In this document: piece by piece, positions 57,095 to 64,000 of the stretch
How the letters are laid out: each line of letters begins with the position of its first letter
How positions within the stretch are numbered: the first letter of the stretch is position 1
Origin: Stieleria tagensis
Lineage (GTDB): Bacteria > Planctomycetota > Planctomycetia > Pirellulales > Pirellulaceae
Length of the DNA: 64,000 bases
Direction: 5' to 3'
Assembly (NCBI RefSeq): GCF_024129865.1
Contig: NZ_JAMYFE010000075.1
Location: 1-64,000, forward strand
Notes under the pieces: model-generated
Databases searched by the model: none
Seen by the model: the letters and a program-made list of their open reading frames with translations, nothing else
What the model was told of the DNA's origin: nothing
Program-made: the position numbers and the translations under genes

Positions 57095-57600
57095 TGCGAT
57101 GGTTTTGGGTCGATCGTTTCACCGAATTCGTCAGCGGCTCGCATGCCAAAGGCATCAAGAATGTCTGCTTGGACGAAGAGGTCGTGGACAACTACTGTCC
57201 CGGATTCCCAGTGCTGCCGCCAACCCTGATCATCGAAGGGATGGCACAGATGGGGGGAATCCTGATCGCCGAACATTTCGATTTTCGCAAACGCGTGGTC
57301 TTGGCCAAAGTCGGCAAGGGCAAGTTCTATGCGCCCGCGAAAACCGGTGACCGGCTGCATTATGACGTTCGTCTCGATGCAGTGCAGGACAACGGCGGAA
57401 CGGTCGTCTCAACAAGCCACTGCGAAGGGGAACTTCAAGCCGAGATCGACTTGATGTTCGCCTTCCTGGAAGACGGCTTTTTGGTCGATGGCCCCTTATT
57501 CGAACCCGGTGATCTGAAGGTTATGCTACAGATCATGAATTTCTTTTCGGTGGCCGTCGACGCCAACGGGAATCGATTCCCGACCTACGAAAACCTGTAA
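57094..57600 (+). CDS. hotdog-fold FabZ-like protein lacking the catalytic histidine
   Basis: A 168-residue protein. The stretch NYCPGFPVLPPTLIIEGMAQ aligns with the active site of the upstream dehydratase, but the histidine position is Tyr34 while the glutamate (Glu48) is kept. The remaining hotdog strands (KVGKGKFYAPAKTGDRL) look intact. It could be a partner subunit, a binding protein or an enzyme with altered chemistry. ATG 57094 overlaps the ACP stop codon (TGATG), so translation is coupled. Confidence 0.85.
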   Translation: MRWFWVDRFTEFVSGSHAKGIKNVCLDEEVVDNYCPGFPVLPPTLIIEGMAQMGGILIAEHFDFRKRVVLAKVGKGKFYAPAKTGDRLHYDVRLDAVQDNGGTVVSTSHCEGELQAEIDLMFAFLEDGFLVDGPLFEPGDLKVMLQIMNFFSVAVDANGNRFPTYENL

Positions 57601-57724
57601 CCAAAGCGTTGCCGCGCGCTACAACAATCGGTGCTGCGTGAACCCTCCGTCGCTAGTGCGCCGGCGGAAAGCACACTTCGGCAACGCCCCCCCTCTCCCC
57701 ATCTTCTGCCTCGAGTACATCAGC

Positions 57725-59011
57725 ATGCAACGCCGTCGAGTCGTCGTCACCGGGATCGGCATGATCAACCCCATGGGCCACGACGCGGCCACCGTATGGG
57801 ACGGGCTGCAAGCGGGCAAAAGTGGCGTGGCTTACACCACCCTGTTTGACGCCAGTGGTTTCCCCACCAAAATCAGTGCCGAAGTCAAAAATTGGGACCT
57901 GGCCCACAGCGGTGAATCGGCCGAACGCACCGCGCGGTTAGGGCGACACACCAAATTTGCAATCGGCGCCGCCCAACAGGCGGTCGACGATAGCGGAGTG
58001 CTCGATTCGATCACCGATCCGGTGCGATTCGGCGTCTACCTGGGCAGCGGCGAAGGCAATCAGGACTTCAGCACGTTCAGCACGATGATGACCGCCGCGA
58101 TCGCCGGCGGCGACTACAACGCGTCCAAATTCATTGCCAAAGGGTTGGAACTACTCGATCCGGCCAAAGAACTGGAACAAGAACCGAACATGCCCGCGGC
58201 GCACTTGGCCACGCTGTTCAACGCCCAAGGCCCCAACATGAACTGCTTGACCGCCTGTGCGGCCAGCAGCCAAGCGGTCGGCGAAGCCACCGAGATGATC
58301 CGTCGCGGTGACGCCGACGTGATGCTGGCCGGCGGCACCCACAGCATGATCCATCCGTTTGGCGTCACCGGGTTCAACCTGCTGACGGCACTCAGCGAAA
58401 GCAATGACGAACCAACCAAAGCCAGCCGACCATTCGATCGACTGCGAAACGGTTTCGTCCTCGGCGAAGGTTCTGCGATGGTGATCTTGGAAGATCTCGA
58501 GCGAGCCACCCAGCGTGGCGCCACGATCTATGGCGAAGTCGCCGGCTATGGCACCACAGCCGACGCCTATCGTATCACCGACATCCCACCGGACGGACAT
58601 GGCGGCATCGCTGCGATGCGAATGGCCATCGCCGACGCGGGGTTAAACCCGACCGACATCCAATACGTCAATGCGCACGGCACCAGCACCACGGTCAACG
58701 ACAAAGTCGAATCGCTGGCCTGCCACGAAGTTTTTGGCCAGCACGCTGCCAAGGTTCCCGTCAGTAGCACGAAAAGCATGATGGGACACCTGATCGCCGC
58801 TGCCGGCGCGACCGAAATGATCGTCTGCCTGTTGGCGATGCGCGACTCGGTGCTGCCGCCAACGATCAACTACGAAAACCCGGATCCGGCCTGCGACCTG
58901 GACTACGTGCCCAACGAAGCCCGCCCGTCGGAAATCAAATACGCCCTGAACAATAGCTTTGGCTTTGGCGGACAGAACGTCACGCTCTGTCTGTCTCGAT
59001 CACCACAATGA
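57725..59011 (+). CDS. beta-ketoacyl-ACP synthase II-like (FabF family)
   Basis: A 428-residue condensing enzyme. The Cys-His-His triad is Cys178 in LTACAASS, His318 in NAHGTST and His355 in MGHLIAAAGA, with Lys350 just before. It elongates acyl chains on ACP. The start ATG 57725 (MQRRRVVVTGIGMINPMG) matches the family; the frame opens at 57638. It follows the hotdog gene after 124 bp and overlaps the small zinc-binding gene by 4 bp (ATGA). Together with the long ACP it may be a specialised fatty-acyl or polyketide-like unit rather than the main fab system. Confidence 0.93.
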   Translation: MQRRRVVVTGIGMINPMGHDAATVWDGLQAGKSGVAYTTLFDASGFPTKISAEVKNWDLAHSGESAERTARLGRHTKFAIGAAQQAVDDSGVLDSITDPVRFGVYLGSGEGNQDFSTFSTMMTAAIAGGDYNASKFIAKGLELLDPAKELEQEPNMPAAHLATLFNAQGPNMNCLTACAASSQAVGEATEMIRRGDADVMLAGGTHSMIHPFGVTGFNLLTALSESNDEPTKASRPFDRLRNGFVLGEGSAMVILEDLERATQRGATIYGEVAGYGTTADAYRITDIPPDGHGGIAAMRMAIADAGLNPTDIQYVNAHGTSTTVNDKVESLACHEVFGQHAAKVPVSSTKSMMGHLIAAAGATEMIVCLLAMRDSVLPPTINYENPDPACDLDYVPNEARPSEIKYALNNSFGFGGQNVTLCLSRSPQ

Positions 59012-59412
59012 CGGAATTCACCGACGCCGAATTGATCGCTTTCTTAGAGGAAGCTCTGTCCGATCAGCGTTCCACCGAACTTGAAGCCCAGCTTCGCCAG
59101 GACGCGGCCCTCAGAGAGCGATTGATCACCGTGCGTGGTCGTGAAACCGCCGGCTTGCACACCCTGGGTGCAATCTGGCGCCGCAGTCGACTGTCCTGTC
59201 CCACCCGCGAGCAACTCGGGCAATACGTGCTCGAGACACTGCCGGACGAAGAAGCCGACTACATCCGTTTTCATCTGGACACCGTCGAGTGCCGTTACTG
59301 CGCGGCAAATCTGGCCGACCTGCAATCGGCGTCTCAGCCCACTGATTCAACGGCCCGCCGCCGCAAGTATTTTCAAACCAGCGCCGGCTATCTACGCCGC
59401 GACAACTCCTAG
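59008..59412 (+). CDS. small protein with His-Cys-Cys zinc-binding-like motif
   Basis: A 134-residue soluble protein. The segment FHLDTVECRYCAANLADL has the H-x(5)-C-x(2)-C spacing close to zinc-binding anti-sigma domains (usually H-x3-C-x2-C). The N-terminal half is helical (ELIAFLEEALSDQRSTELEA). No transmembrane helix is present, so if it is an anti-sigma-like protein it would be cytoplasmic. It overlaps the condensing-enzyme gene by 4 bp, implying co-translation, but no sigma factor is encoded nearby. Function unknown. Confidence 0.72.
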   Translation: MTEFTDAELIAFLEEALSDQRSTELEAQLRQDAALRERLITVRGRETAGLHTLGAIWRRSRLSCPTREQLGQYVLETLPDEEADYIRFHLDTVECRYCAANLADLQSASQPTDSTARRRKYFQTSAGYLRRDNS

Positions 59413-59643
59413 GAAGGGGCGGCACATAGTTTCACGAAGCGTTGCATTATTGTGTCGCCCGCTGAGGCGATGGGGTCCATCTCCTTCAGTATCCGGCGAC
59501 TGACGCCGCCGGCAGTCATTGTGTCGCCCGCTGGGCGTTAGAACGCGCTGGCTTCATAACTCACGCGTCAGGTTGCGATAGAGGCGCAACTTCAAAACGC
59601 GCGCGTCGATCTGGTCACGCTGCCAACTTCGCGACACTCCCGG
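59413..59643. other. gap with short direct and degenerate repeats
   Basis: ATTGTGTCGCCCGCTGAGGC and a near-identical copy start at about 59449 and 59518. The end (59545-59610) contains half of a family A flank (CTGGCTTCATAACTCACGCG). No gene. Confidence 0.4.
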
Positions 59644-60513
59644 TTATGCGCGTTGCAATTTCTCGAGTGGCACGTAGTAGCGAACGTAGCATTTGCCATC
59701 GGTAAACGGTTGACCGGCAGGGTTTTGTACCAGCACGGTCGCGCGGCGGGTGATGCGATTGACGCGGCCCTGCAGCCGATGCCCATCGTGATGAAACACC
59801 ACGTGGTCGCCGACTCGGATGTTAAATTTCACCGCCGCTCGTTCTCGCTGGGTGATCAGGTTGTGCTGGTAATCGGTGTGCCCAAAGTACCGCCGGGCAA
59901 TCGATTGAAAGCGGGCTTCGCTGCAATTCCCATCATTCCAAATCAGCATTTCGGTCAGGTGCACGAATTCGTGTTCGGTGATCCGCTGCATCGCTTCCAG
60001 CCGATCGCGACAAACACAACCGGCAACCTCGATCGGCCGCGAGACGTCTTCGAAGGTCTGGAACAACAATGTGCTCGAGAGCACCAATTCGAACTTACGT
60101 CGCCCGTTGTAGTTGCCTTCGGGGTATTGCGTGACCAGCTTGCCGCCCACACTGGTCATTCGAGAGGACAACTGAAACGACAGCCCTTCGGCAGCGGCCG
60201 CGGCAATGATTTGACCCCCAAAGAATCGGTCATCGTACAGTCGCACCATCCGCGACACGTCGTCCTGGCTGACCTTGCGAAAATTCGGACCGTCAATGCT
60301 GCGACTGGTGAGCAACATTTGCGCGTGGATTTCACGACGCCAACTGTCGCGTTGACTCGCTGGATATGCTTGGCGAGACACTTCGTCGGCAAGCCGGCTG
60401 AGCACCTGCGGGTCGCGCGGCTTGACCGCTGCGCTGGATCCACCCACAAACTGCCATGAGGTGGCAGGCTTTCCAGCCGTTTTGACTGGTGGTTTCTGTT
60501 TTCGACGCGTCAT
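59644..60513 (-). CDS. SprT-like zinc metalloprotease
   Basis: A 289-residue protein. The SprT-like domain (about 75-225) has the typical RLYDDRFFGGQI start and the metal motif EHEFVHL (His181, Glu182, His185), with a possible third ligand His212 in FGHTDYQHN. A C-terminal domain (about 230-285) is a small beta barrel-like unit (IRVGDHVVFHHDGHRLQGRV) resembling KOW/Tudor folds and may bind nucleic acid or protein. Family relatives cut protein-DNA crosslinks or act as chaperone proteases; which applies here is open. The N-terminal 40 residues are basic and disordered. Confidence 0.82.
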   Translation of the reverse strand: MTRRKQKPPVKTAGKPATSWQFVGGSSAAVKPRDPQVLSRLADEVSRQAYPASQRDSWRREIHAQMLLTSRSIDGPNFRKVSQDDVSRMVRLYDDRFFGGQIIAAAAAEGLSFQLSSRMTSVGGKLVTQYPEGNYNGRRKFELVLSSTLLFQTFEDVSRPIEVAGCVCRDRLEAMQRITEHEFVHLTEMLIWNDGNCSEARFQSIARRYFGHTDYQHNLITQRERAAVKFNIRVGDHVVFHHDGHRLQGRVNRITRRATVLVQNPAGQPFTDGKCYVRYYVPLEKLQRA

Positions 60514-60537
60514 CCTGATGGTCTTCTAAAGCAATGT

Positions 60538-61872
60538 CTAGCGGGTCACCGTCACGGTGTAGTGCCCTTGGTTGTTGTCCATGCCATTCAATTCGTCGTT
60601 GATACGAAACAATAACCAACTGTGTTGGTCGAATGTGATTTCGATGTCGGCATCAACGGCTTCGATCTGCAGCGGCCGCAGCACCTGCCGTTCATCGCTG
60701 ACGTTCGGCAGCACACACAATATCAATTGCCCCAGCGGTCGGTCGCCTGCGTAGTGAATGGTGACCCCCGGCGGCTGACTGACCCAAGGTTTCGTCGGAC
60801 CGCTGTCCGTGCGATTATCCAATGTACATTGTCCGCTGGCTGAAATCTTGACTCGCATGCCTTTGGCAAATCGGCCGCCCAGTGACTGCCATCCACGATC
60901 GGATTGAATCTCGGCGCGAATCGGTTGGCCGTTCCACAGCCGGTCTTTCATCGACAGTTCGATTCGCTCTCGCGACCAATCGAATCCATAGTCCAATGTG
61001 TTCACCAACATTCGCCAACGCGCTTCGATGATCGGCCATTGTGGATCCAACTGGTGCCGCAGCGCCATGCTGAACGTCGGGCTGCGATCGCTTCCGCCGG
61101 CCGCGGCCTGCATCATGGTGGGGCGATAAGACGGGTATTCGGTCAACAACATCATCGCCGCCCAACTCCAGGCATAGGATTCCGCATCCCCCTTCAAATC
61201 ACGCGGGTAATCCAACACAGTTTCCAACGCCGGCAATCGGTGTTCAATTCGACGTTGGGTCATCAATTTAAAACGCCCCCAATAGGGAACCGATTCACGC
61301 GACAGGGGAACTGTATTGACGATCACATCGGATCCCAATCCGCGATGCACGGACAACATTTCGGCGGTGCCTTCGGCAAACCAAGACGGCCCCGTTCCTC
61401 CGTACAAGAACACCGCCAATGCATGCACGCCTTCGTGCAGCAGCAGATGACGCGTGTAATAGTCGCTCGGTTGACGCATCAACCAGACCTTTCGGCCGAC
61501 CGCATACCCGAAGATAAATTCCAGGTCGTCCGGAAGCAGACCGGCATCGTGAAATCGCTGGCGATCCGTCATCAAATAGGCGTCGATCGACCAATCGTCC
61601 AACTTTCCAGGCGGCAAATCAAAGAATCGTTCCCATTGAACGACCGCGGCATCAAACGCGATCACCAATTCGTTCAACGATTCCTGGGTGCCCGAATCGG
61701 ACGTTAACACCACGTGTTTGCCACGCACCACCCGCAGCGCCGCGCTCGATTGAATCGCGGGATTCCCTGGCGAAGCGTCAACCGGATCCTGGGCGGTTGC
61801 GGTGCCGAACCCAAGCATCACTGCTAAACTGACCGAGAGCTGTACTAGCCGACAGAAATTAATCCAAACCAT
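60538..61872 (-). CDS. secreted gluzincin-like protein (DUF1570/peptidase MA type)
   Basis: A 444-residue protein from ATG 61872, with a signal peptide (LVQLSVSLAVMLGFGTATAQ). The core has HLLLHEGVHALAVFLYGG, an HExxH-type zinc site written HEGVH, followed by the Glu ligand in WFAEGTAEML, the gluzincin layout. The C-terminal half is beta-rich, ending in TVTVTR, and may be a binding domain. Similar secreted proteins of planctomycetes carry the DUF1570 name. The frame opens at 61956 but that would overlap the divergent gene. Substrate unknown. Confidence 0.78.
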   Translation of the reverse strand: MVWINFCRLVQLSVSLAVMLGFGTATAQDPVDASPGNPAIQSSAALRVVRGKHVVLTSDSGTQESLNELVIAFDAAVVQWERFFDLPPGKLDDWSIDAYLMTDRQRFHDAGLLPDDLEFIFGYAVGRKVWLMRQPSDYYTRHLLLHEGVHALAVFLYGGTGPSWFAEGTAEMLSVHRGLGSDVIVNTVPLSRESVPYWGRFKLMTQRRIEHRLPALETVLDYPRDLKGDAESYAWSWAAMMLLTEYPSYRPTMMQAAAGGSDRSPTFSMALRHQLDPQWPIIEARWRMLVNTLDYGFDWSRERIELSMKDRLWNGQPIRAEIQSDRGWQSLGGRFAKGMRVKISASGQCTLDNRTDSGPTKPWVSQPPGVTIHYAGDRPLGQLILCVLPNVSDERQVLRPLQIEAVDADIEITFDQHSWLLFRINDELNGMDNNQGHYTVTVTR

Positions 61873-61943
61873 TTTGCCCGCGGCCACCGGCAACGAGGAT
61901 TCGTTGTTGTGACCGAGGCGTCTGCCACTCGATTGATACTCCA

Positions 61944-63005
61944 ATGTCTGAATCATTTCACCAGTTTAACCATCCCCGACGCGATCGACGATGCAGGGGA
62001 ATCGGCTTTGTGTTGTTGCTGCTGGTCGCCGCTGGCTGCGTTCCAAAATCCGAATCCGACGTGGTCGTCTACTCTGCGTTGGATGAACAATTTGCCGCAC
62101 CGATCTTCGCAGCCTACGAACGCGGTGTCGATCACGAAACCGGTGTGGTGGCCAAGTTTGACGTCGAATCGACCAAGACGGTCGGACTGGTCAACCAGAT
62201 CATCGCCGAACAGAACTCACCGGTCTGCGATCTGTTTTGGAACAACGAAATCATGCACACCGTTCGTCTGCAGAAATTGGGACTATTGAAACCGCGCCGC
62301 TGGTCGGTCGCAGCCGGCTGGCCAACCGACATGATTGCCAGTGACGGTTCCTGGTGCGGGTTTGCGGCGCGTGGACGTGTGCTGTTGGTCAACACGGAAA
62401 AAATCAAATCCAAAGACGACTATCCCACCAGTGTTCGCGATCTAGCGGATCCCCAATGGAAAGACAATTGCGCCCTCGCACGCCCACTGTTCGGTACCAC
62501 GGCGACCCATTTTGCAGTGCTGCGGGCCAATGACGGGCATGATGAAACATTGGAACTCTTGAAACAGATCCAGCAAAACGCGGTGGTCTTGTCCGGCAAT
62601 AAGCAAGTCGCATTGGCAGTCGCAGCCGGTGAACTGGCGTGGGGACTGACCGACACCGATGACGCGATCATCGAACGAGATCGATTGCGCAACGTCGCGA
62701 TTGTGTTTCCCGATCAACAGCCCGATCAACCGGGCACCCTACGAATTCCCAATACCATCGCCGTCTTGAAAGCCGCACCACACCCGGTGGCAGCCGAGGC
62801 ACTCGCTGACTATTTGGTTTCGGCCAAAACCGAAGACCGGTTGGCGATGGGGGACAGCAGCCAACTGCCGGTCAGTCGGCACAGTGACTACAAGCCACGC
62901 GTCATGCCGTCCTATCCGGTGCGCTGGATGAAAGTCGATTTCGAAGCCGCCGCCGAGGGTTGGGAGCAGTGGGCGAAAGAAGTCATGGAAATATTTCCCG
63001 ACTAG
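61944..63005 (+). CDS. iron-type extracellular solute-binding lipoprotein
   Basis: A 353-residue lipoprotein with lipobox LLVAAGC near residue 32. The fold matches family 1 solute-binding proteins of the Fe(III)/FutA-AfuA group: VVVYSALDEQFAAPIFAAYE at the start, TVGLVNQIIAEQNSPVCDLFW, and ELAWGLTDTDDAIIE at the hinge. Tyr residues expected for iron are not clearly placed, so the ligand could be something else (for example a phosphonate or thiamine type). No permease or ATPase gene is adjacent in the window. The start is divergent from the gluzincin gene by about 70 bp. Confidence 0.85.
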   Translation: MSESFHQFNHPRRDRRCRGIGFVLLLLVAAGCVPKSESDVVVYSALDEQFAAPIFAAYERGVDHETGVVAKFDVESTKTVGLVNQIIAEQNSPVCDLFWNNEIMHTVRLQKLGLLKPRRWSVAAGWPTDMIASDGSWCGFAARGRVLLVNTEKIKSKDDYPTSVRDLADPQWKDNCALARPLFGTTATHFAVLRANDGHDETLELLKQIQQNAVVLSGNKQVALAVAAGELAWGLTDTDDAIIERDRLRNVAIVFPDQQPDQPGTLRIPNTIAVLKAAPHPVAAEALADYLVSAKTEDRLAMGDSSQLPVSRHSDYKPRVMPSYPVRWMKVDFEAAAEGWEQWAKEVMEIFPD

Positions 63006-63030
63006 AGCGCCCGCCAGGATGAGTTTTGAA

Positions 63031-63560
63031 GCCAGTGCTTTCGCGCGGGCGTCGGTTTTTGGTAACCCGAAGCGTCAGCGAGGGATCCCGTCAACCGGCT
63101 AAATCCCTCGCTGACCGGGCTGTTGATTGTGTTAGCCAGTCGCAAGTTGGTGTGGAGGATTTATCCGACTGGATTTATTCTTTGCAGAAAACCCTCACCC
63201 GGGTCGGATAAATCCTCCACACCAGCGCCGTTGAAGCCAGCGCTTTCGCGCGGGCGTCGGTTTTTGGTAACCCGAAGCGTCAGCGAGGGATCCCGTCAAC
63301 CGGCTAAATCCCTCGCTGACCGGCCTGTTGATTGTGTTAGCCAGTCGCAAGTTGGTGTGGAGGATTTATCCGACCGGATTTATTCTTTGCAGAAAACCCT
63401 CACCCGAGTCGGATAAATCCTCCACACCAGCGCCGTTGAAGCCAGCGTTTTCGCGCGGGCGTCGGTTTTTGGTAACCCGAAGCGTCAGCGAGGGATCCCG
63501 TCAACCGGCTAAATCCCTCGCTGACGCGTCGGATTGCAATAAAACCGCTGGCTTCAAAAG
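63031..63560. repeat. 205-bp tandem composite of family A and family B palindromes
   Basis: The unit starting GCCAG at 63031 recurs at 63236 and 63441, an exact 205-bp period, with the third copy incomplete. Each full unit holds the family A pair (GCGAGGGATCCCG ... AAATCCCTCGC) followed by the family B hairpin (GGTGTGGAGGATTTATCCGA ... complement; 63149-63223 and 63354-63428). The third copy has only family A and then the flank GACGCGTCGGATTGC, as in a normal solo element. So family B appears inserted in the right flank of family A, and the composite was then duplicated. No gene in 63006-63601. Confidence 0.92.
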
Positions 63561-63601
63561 ACGTTCGAATTCCGTCGCTGTAGCTGGCGGTCCGCGCTCG
63601 T

Positions 63602-64000
63602 TTATTGATTGAGCGCCATCTGCACCACGTTGGTGACGATCTTGGCTGCGTCTTCGGTTCCATAGCCGGGGCACTGGACCGAGTTTTGGCTTTCCAGCGC
63701 ACAGCTTAAATCCAGGGGTGAAAACACAACCGCCACCACCCCATCGACTTCGGCATATTCCAGCAGCGGTGGCGAGGTTTGCCGTTGGACCTGTTGCCCG
63801 CGGCCGTTGCGGTTGATTCGTCGAATGGACACGCTGCGAAGGTCGTAGCCGTGATACAGCGGGCTGAGCATCGGGTGGCCGGCGGGCATCGCTTGCAGCT
63901 TGCTCTCTCCTAACACCATCGCAATTTGGTTTCGAAATGATTTGGCGAACGCTTCGTCACCGCAAATTGCGGTGCCCAAAATCACTCCGCCACGATCAAT
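63602..64000 (-). CDS. DUF4159 protein, C-terminal part (cut by window edge)
   Basis: The frame stays open to the window edge, so the gene begins beyond 64000. The seen part has GTAICGDEAFAKSFR, then PAGHPMLSPLYHGYDL and DGVVAVVFSPLDLSCALES, typical of the end of DUF4159, a domain of secreted or membrane planctomycete and bacteroidete proteins with a flavodoxin-like fold. It ends with a short helix VTNVVQMALNQ. Reading on past 63985 the minus strand gives IDRGGV before ILGTAIC, as expected for an internal region. Confidence 0.82.
   Translation of the reverse strand: MDRGGVILGTAICGDEAFAKSFRNQIAMVLGESKLQAMPAGHPMLSPLYHGYDLRSVSIRRINRNGRGQQVQRQTSPPLLEYAEVDGVVAVVFSPLDLSCALESQNSVQCPGYGTEDAAKIVTNVVQMALNQ

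Overview
The window is a piece of a planctomycete chromosome, most likely from the Pirellulaceae (Rhodopirellula-like). The strongest signs are a DUF1501 protein beside a cytochrome c/DUF1549/DUF1553 protein, DUF1080, DUF4159 and PEP-CTERM proteins, an excisionase-type HTH fused to a receiver domain, and palindromic repeats in many intergenic gaps. Outer-membrane lipoprotein assembly genes (LptE-like, BamD-like, LolCDE-like) fit a diderm envelope. I saw no rRNA, tRNA, CRISPR array, transposase, integrase or phage gene.

Layout. 0.1-7.4 kb: purF and proB (divergent), a secreted trypsin-like protease, a secreted proline-rich protein, and an OmpR-type two-component pair. 8.0-16.3 kb: a three-gene ABC-2 export operon, a DUF1080 protein and gyrA. 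16.3-17.1 kb: four tandem copies of a 201-bp unit that carries the 3' ends of both convergent neighbours, gyrA and folP. 17.1-22.0 kb: minus-strand operon GNAT - TPR - recO - BamD-like - LptE-like - folP. 22.2-25.4 kb: cytochrome oxidase subunit III and a LolCE/LolD-like pair. 25.7-33.0 kb: a signalling block with an NtrB-like kinase, a 1077-residue Ser/Thr kinase fused to a tubulin/FtsZ-like domain, an AAA ATPase, and a divergent FHA-EAL protein.

33-47.5 kb is mostly housekeeping: hisI, a short glycosyltransferase, a polyprenyl synthase, moaC, the HTH-receiver protein, an M42 peptidase, a CBS/DRTGG family II pyrophosphatase, the yicC-gmk-rpoZ-coaC cluster, the DAHP synthase-tpiA-secG operon and an anti-sigma-like membrane protein. 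47.8-50.7 kb: a methyltransferase, the 3' remnant of a PEP-CTERM gene next to an array of about eleven 90-bp palindromic units, and a secreted cyclophilin. 51-55.7 kb: the DUF1501 and DUF1549/1553 pair. 56.2-59.4 kb: a fatty-acyl operon of FabZ-like dehydratase, long acyl carrier protein, a second hotdog protein without the catalytic histidine, FabF-like synthase and a small zinc-binding protein. 59.6-64 kb: a SprT-like protease, a gluzincin-like secreted protein, an iron-type solute-binding lipoprotein, a 205-bp composite repeat and a DUF4159 gene cut by the window edge.

The best candidate for an undescribed system is 26.9-33.0 kb. A kinase fused to a tubulin-like GTPase fold is co-transcribed with an AAA ATPase and faces a gene whose FHA domain could read the kinase's phosphothreonine and whose EAL domain would link it to cyclic-di-GMP. 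The repeat families are the other unusual feature: several distinct palindromes recur alone, nested or as tandem arrays, mostly at gene 3' ends.
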